Part shown: positions 63,540 through 64,000 of the stretch, piece by piece | Numbering within the stretch: the stretch's first letter is position 1 | Layout of the letters: each line of letters begins with the position of its first letter | DNA from: Adiantum capillus-veneris | Taxonomy: Eukaryota > Streptophyta > Polypodiopsida > Polypodiales > Pteridaceae | Direction: 5' to 3' | NCBI GenBank assembly: GCA_014529385.2 | Contig: CM043966.1 | Span: forward strand, 93,325,087 to 93,389,086 | DNA length: 64,000 nt | Program-made: the position numbers and the translations under genes | The notes under the pieces: generated by a model | Told to the model about the DNA's origin: nothing | The model's input: only the letters and a program-made list of their open reading frames with translations | The model's database searches: none

Positions 63540-64000
63540 ATGACTATGGCATCATGTCACATGTGACATGCCCCAAGGATCCCAAATGCCCACTCTCCCA
63601 ATGCGGAAACGTTCGGAAATGTAACTGTTGACTGCTGATCAAACTGGCTAATGGATCCAATTTTTGAAAAAAATAACGGCATGAGTACCGGACGCAACGC
63701 ACGGAGCATACGGAACGTATCATACGATATGGATGCTATTGTATGACGTATGAGGATAACCCTGATACATAAGTAATCTCTTTCACCTTAGGCCGTCTAG
63801 AAAATACGTATGTAGCCACATTCTTACGTAGAGCTATGTGAAGGATTTGGAAGTGAAACATGGACAAAAAGTTAGGCCATATCATTTGCTTCTTAGATAA
63901 TTTCCATTGTGTAAGGAAATACCGCAAACTCTTATGATTGGTTTTGATCACAAAATCCGCTCCTAGAAGGTAGTGCTTCCAGGTAGACAAGGAGAGAATT
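62742..64000. repeat. Tandem duplication unit 2 (runs off the window)
   Basis: Starts ggcacttggatatcacga; contains a second LINE catalytic box (LLYADDIVLIVDS, about 62760-62800), the same intergenic block, two GA tracts (63395-63434, 63507-63537) and the RNase H remnant at 63736-63990 (minus, KTNHKSLRYFL). Confidence 0.92.

Overview
The window looks like nuclear DNA of a land plant with a large, repeat-rich genome. The evidence is: chromodomain-bearing Ty3/Gypsy elements and Ty1/Copia elements primed from initiator-Met tRNA; a hAT DNA transposon; plant-telomere-like AAACCCTAA runs inside LTRs; very many (CT)n/(GA)n tracts; and one gene with a plant-type intron whose product matches plant BLOC-1 subunit 2. 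The exact lineage cannot be read from the sequence. There are no bacterial operons, rRNA or tRNA genes, or CRISPR arrays.

Layout. 1-2700: internal fragment of chromovirus family A (copy A1). 2701-5947: old debris with duplicated segments. 5948-12425: nearly complete but broken chromovirus B, with a trace of a second B leader beyond its 3' LTR. 12471-13400: minisatellite. 13440-25992: a D-family element without recognisable gag or pol, carrying one long open frame, with a head-to-head D fragment at its left end and a full-length A element (A2, 16156-24802) inserted 7 bp from the end of its 5' LTR. 25993-31472: gag-protease remnants, LTR fragments and unassigned DNA. 31473-47653: one Ty1/Copia element, delimited by a matching 5-bp duplication (ctctc), holding a hAT transposon in its 5' LTR, a short-LTR Copia-like element E (38362-42055, duplication gtgta), a gag-derived element C (42872-46022, duplication ctacg) and a LINE fragment in its 3' LTR. 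47654-52296: mixed Gypsy, Copia and LINE remnants. 52931-53450: the only convincing host gene, a two-exon BLOC-1 subunit 2 (BLOS2). 53888-61070: a broken LINE split by a cluster of three F-family LTRs, the first of which contains a solo LTR (55914-56587, duplication ctcac). 60880-64000: a tandem duplication of about 1.9 kb that runs off the end.

Insertion order can be read from target-site duplications and from which element interrupts which. Elements B, C, F and the 26-kb remnant share LTR modules, so B-like chromoviruses are plausible suppliers of proteins to the shorter elements. A1 and A2 share four coding lesions, so a defective A template seems to have been copied. Three LINE copies abut (CT)n tracts, two of them inside LTRs, which suggests microsatellite targeting. 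The least explained coding sequences are the D-element frame at 13928-15691 and the 553-codon internally deleted Copia frame at 38830-40491.
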